Positions 63,446-64,000 of a stretch of DNA of 64,000 bases are shown here, piece by piece (within the stretch, counting starts at the first letter, position 1; each line of letters begins with the position of its first letter). Source of the DNA: Terriglobus tenax (lineage in GTDB: Bacteria; Acidobacteriota; Terriglobia; Terriglobales; Acidobacteriaceae); the NCBI RefSeq assembly GCF_025685395.1, contig NZ_JAGSYA010000004.1, positions 2,790,001 to 2,854,000 of the forward strand, written 5' to 3'. The notes beneath the pieces were generated by a model. That model saw only the letters and a program-made list of their open reading frames with translations. It searched no databases and was not told where the DNA came from. A program made the position numbers and the translations under genes.

Positions 63446-64000
63446 TGACAAAGCTAGGAACTTCGACGCAGCGGAGTACCGTTCTTCACTCAGAGGTGCT
63501 CCGCACATTCCGTTATCAGTGTTTCGTAGTGTTTGTGATGATGTTGCTTTTCGTTCATGTGGATGCATGGGCACAGCAGGCAGCATTTGCATTACATGAT
63601 GGTGACCGGGTCGTCTTCTTTGGCGACAGCATTTCAGCGCAGCGGTTCTATACCACCTATCTACAGACTGCCGTTAGAGCACGCTTTCCAGAGTGGAACA
63701 TCCGCTTCTACAACGCTGGTGTTGGTGGAGACAACGTGCACGGAGGCATTGCCGGCAAGATTGATGCACGCATCGACAGGGATATCCTGAAGTTTCAGCC
63801 TACTGTCGTGACCATCATGCTCGGCATGAATGATCGGTCGCACGCGGCCGAATATGAAGCCGGGTACGAGCATATTCTGCAGCATCTCCGCGCAGCTTCT
63901 CCTGACCTGCGTATTACGGTCCTCGGCCCTACGCCGGTAGATGGGACGACTAATAACAATCCGTCGGCGAACACAGAATTGCGAAGGTTTCTTGAAGTCG
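63445..64000 (+). CDS. SGNH/GDSL hydrolase, 3' end cut by window
   Basis: At least 185 residues. The GTG at 63445 shares one base with the preceding stop; ATG 63538 (MMLLFVHVDAWAQ) is an alternative start with a signal peptide. Block I is VVFFGDSIS (nucleophile Ser near 62), block II is NAGVGGDNVHGG, block III is TIMLGMNDRS. The His-containing block V lies outside the window. In this locus it is likely a pectin or rhamnogalacturonan acetylesterase that deacetylates oligosaccharides. Confidence 0.85.
   Translation, partial: MTKLGTSTQRSTVLHSEVLRTFRYQCFVVFVMMLLFVHVDAWAQQAAFALHDGDRVVFFGDSISAQRFYTTYLQTAVRARFPEWNIRFYNAGVGGDNVHGGIAGKIDARIDRDILKFQPTVVTIMLGMNDRSHAAEYEAGYEHILQHLRAASPDLRITVLGPTPVDGTTNNNPSANTELRRFLEV

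Overview
This 64 kb window reads as a chromosomal piece of an Acidobacteriota genome, probably a Terriglobus/Granulicella/Edaphobacter-type member of the Acidobacteriaceae. The evidence is the high-GC coding style, the very large propeller-Y_Y_Y sensor kinases, a giant TonB-dependent receptor with an N-terminal carboxypeptidase-regulatory domain and the LPLNGR motif, and an LPEAPS motif after a signal peptide. The assignment comes from family knowledge, not from any search. No rRNA, tRNA, CRISPR array or transposase was seen.

Layout. 0-1.5 kb: a VOC/ring-cleavage-dioxygenase-like gene cut by the left edge, its MarR regulator and a second VOC protein. 1.5-9.0 kb: a NarL-type response regulator and two large membrane sensor kinases, all on the minus strand. 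9.2-20.2 kb: a 51-residue membrane protein, an Old Yellow Enzyme, an alpha/beta hydrolase, a cNMP-binding/thioredoxin-reductase-like fusion without redox cysteines, a second NarL-type regulator, a FAD monooxygenase, an outer-membrane alginate-export-type porin, a sensor-less sigma-54 activator, a small secreted protein and a Tat-exported oxalate decarboxylase. 20.5-26.6 kb: a SpoIIE-type phosphatase, a DUF4136 protein, a small secreted protein, an ECF-like sigma factor, a multicopper oxidase and Dps. 26.9-33.6 kb: an RND efflux operon (permease, adaptor, TolC). 33.8-34.5 kb: a DUF1275 protein.

34.5-41.7 kb is a tight six-gene minus-strand operon: a YjgC/YrhE-type formate dehydrogenase, its DUF1641 partner, FdhD, a small unknown protein and a short-Q-loop cytochrome bd oxidase. 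This arrangement suggests formate-fuelled oxygen respiration. 41.9-46.1 kb holds an AcoR-like regulator without an AAA+ domain, divergent from an aldehyde dehydrogenase / DUF779 / AdhP alcohol dehydrogenase operon. 46.2-51.6 kb is a TetR-controlled efflux operon with the gene set of E. coli mdtP-ytcA-mdtN-mdtO.

51.7 kb to the right edge is accessory. A visibly A/T-richer unknown gene runs into a roughly 50-codon relic of a conjugative coupling protein (TraD-like). Next comes a pectin/rhamnogalacturonan utilisation locus: an MGH1-like glycosidase, a GH28-like enzyme and a membrane-anchored probable regulator on the minus strand, divergent from a TonB-dependent receptor, an oligogalacturonate-lyase-like protein, a GH105-like hydrolase and an SGNH esterase cut by the window end. 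The relic suggests the polysaccharide locus sits at the edge of, or replaced, an older integrated element.

C-rich/G-rich dyads recur in promoter-proximal gaps across the window and may be operators of a shared regulator.
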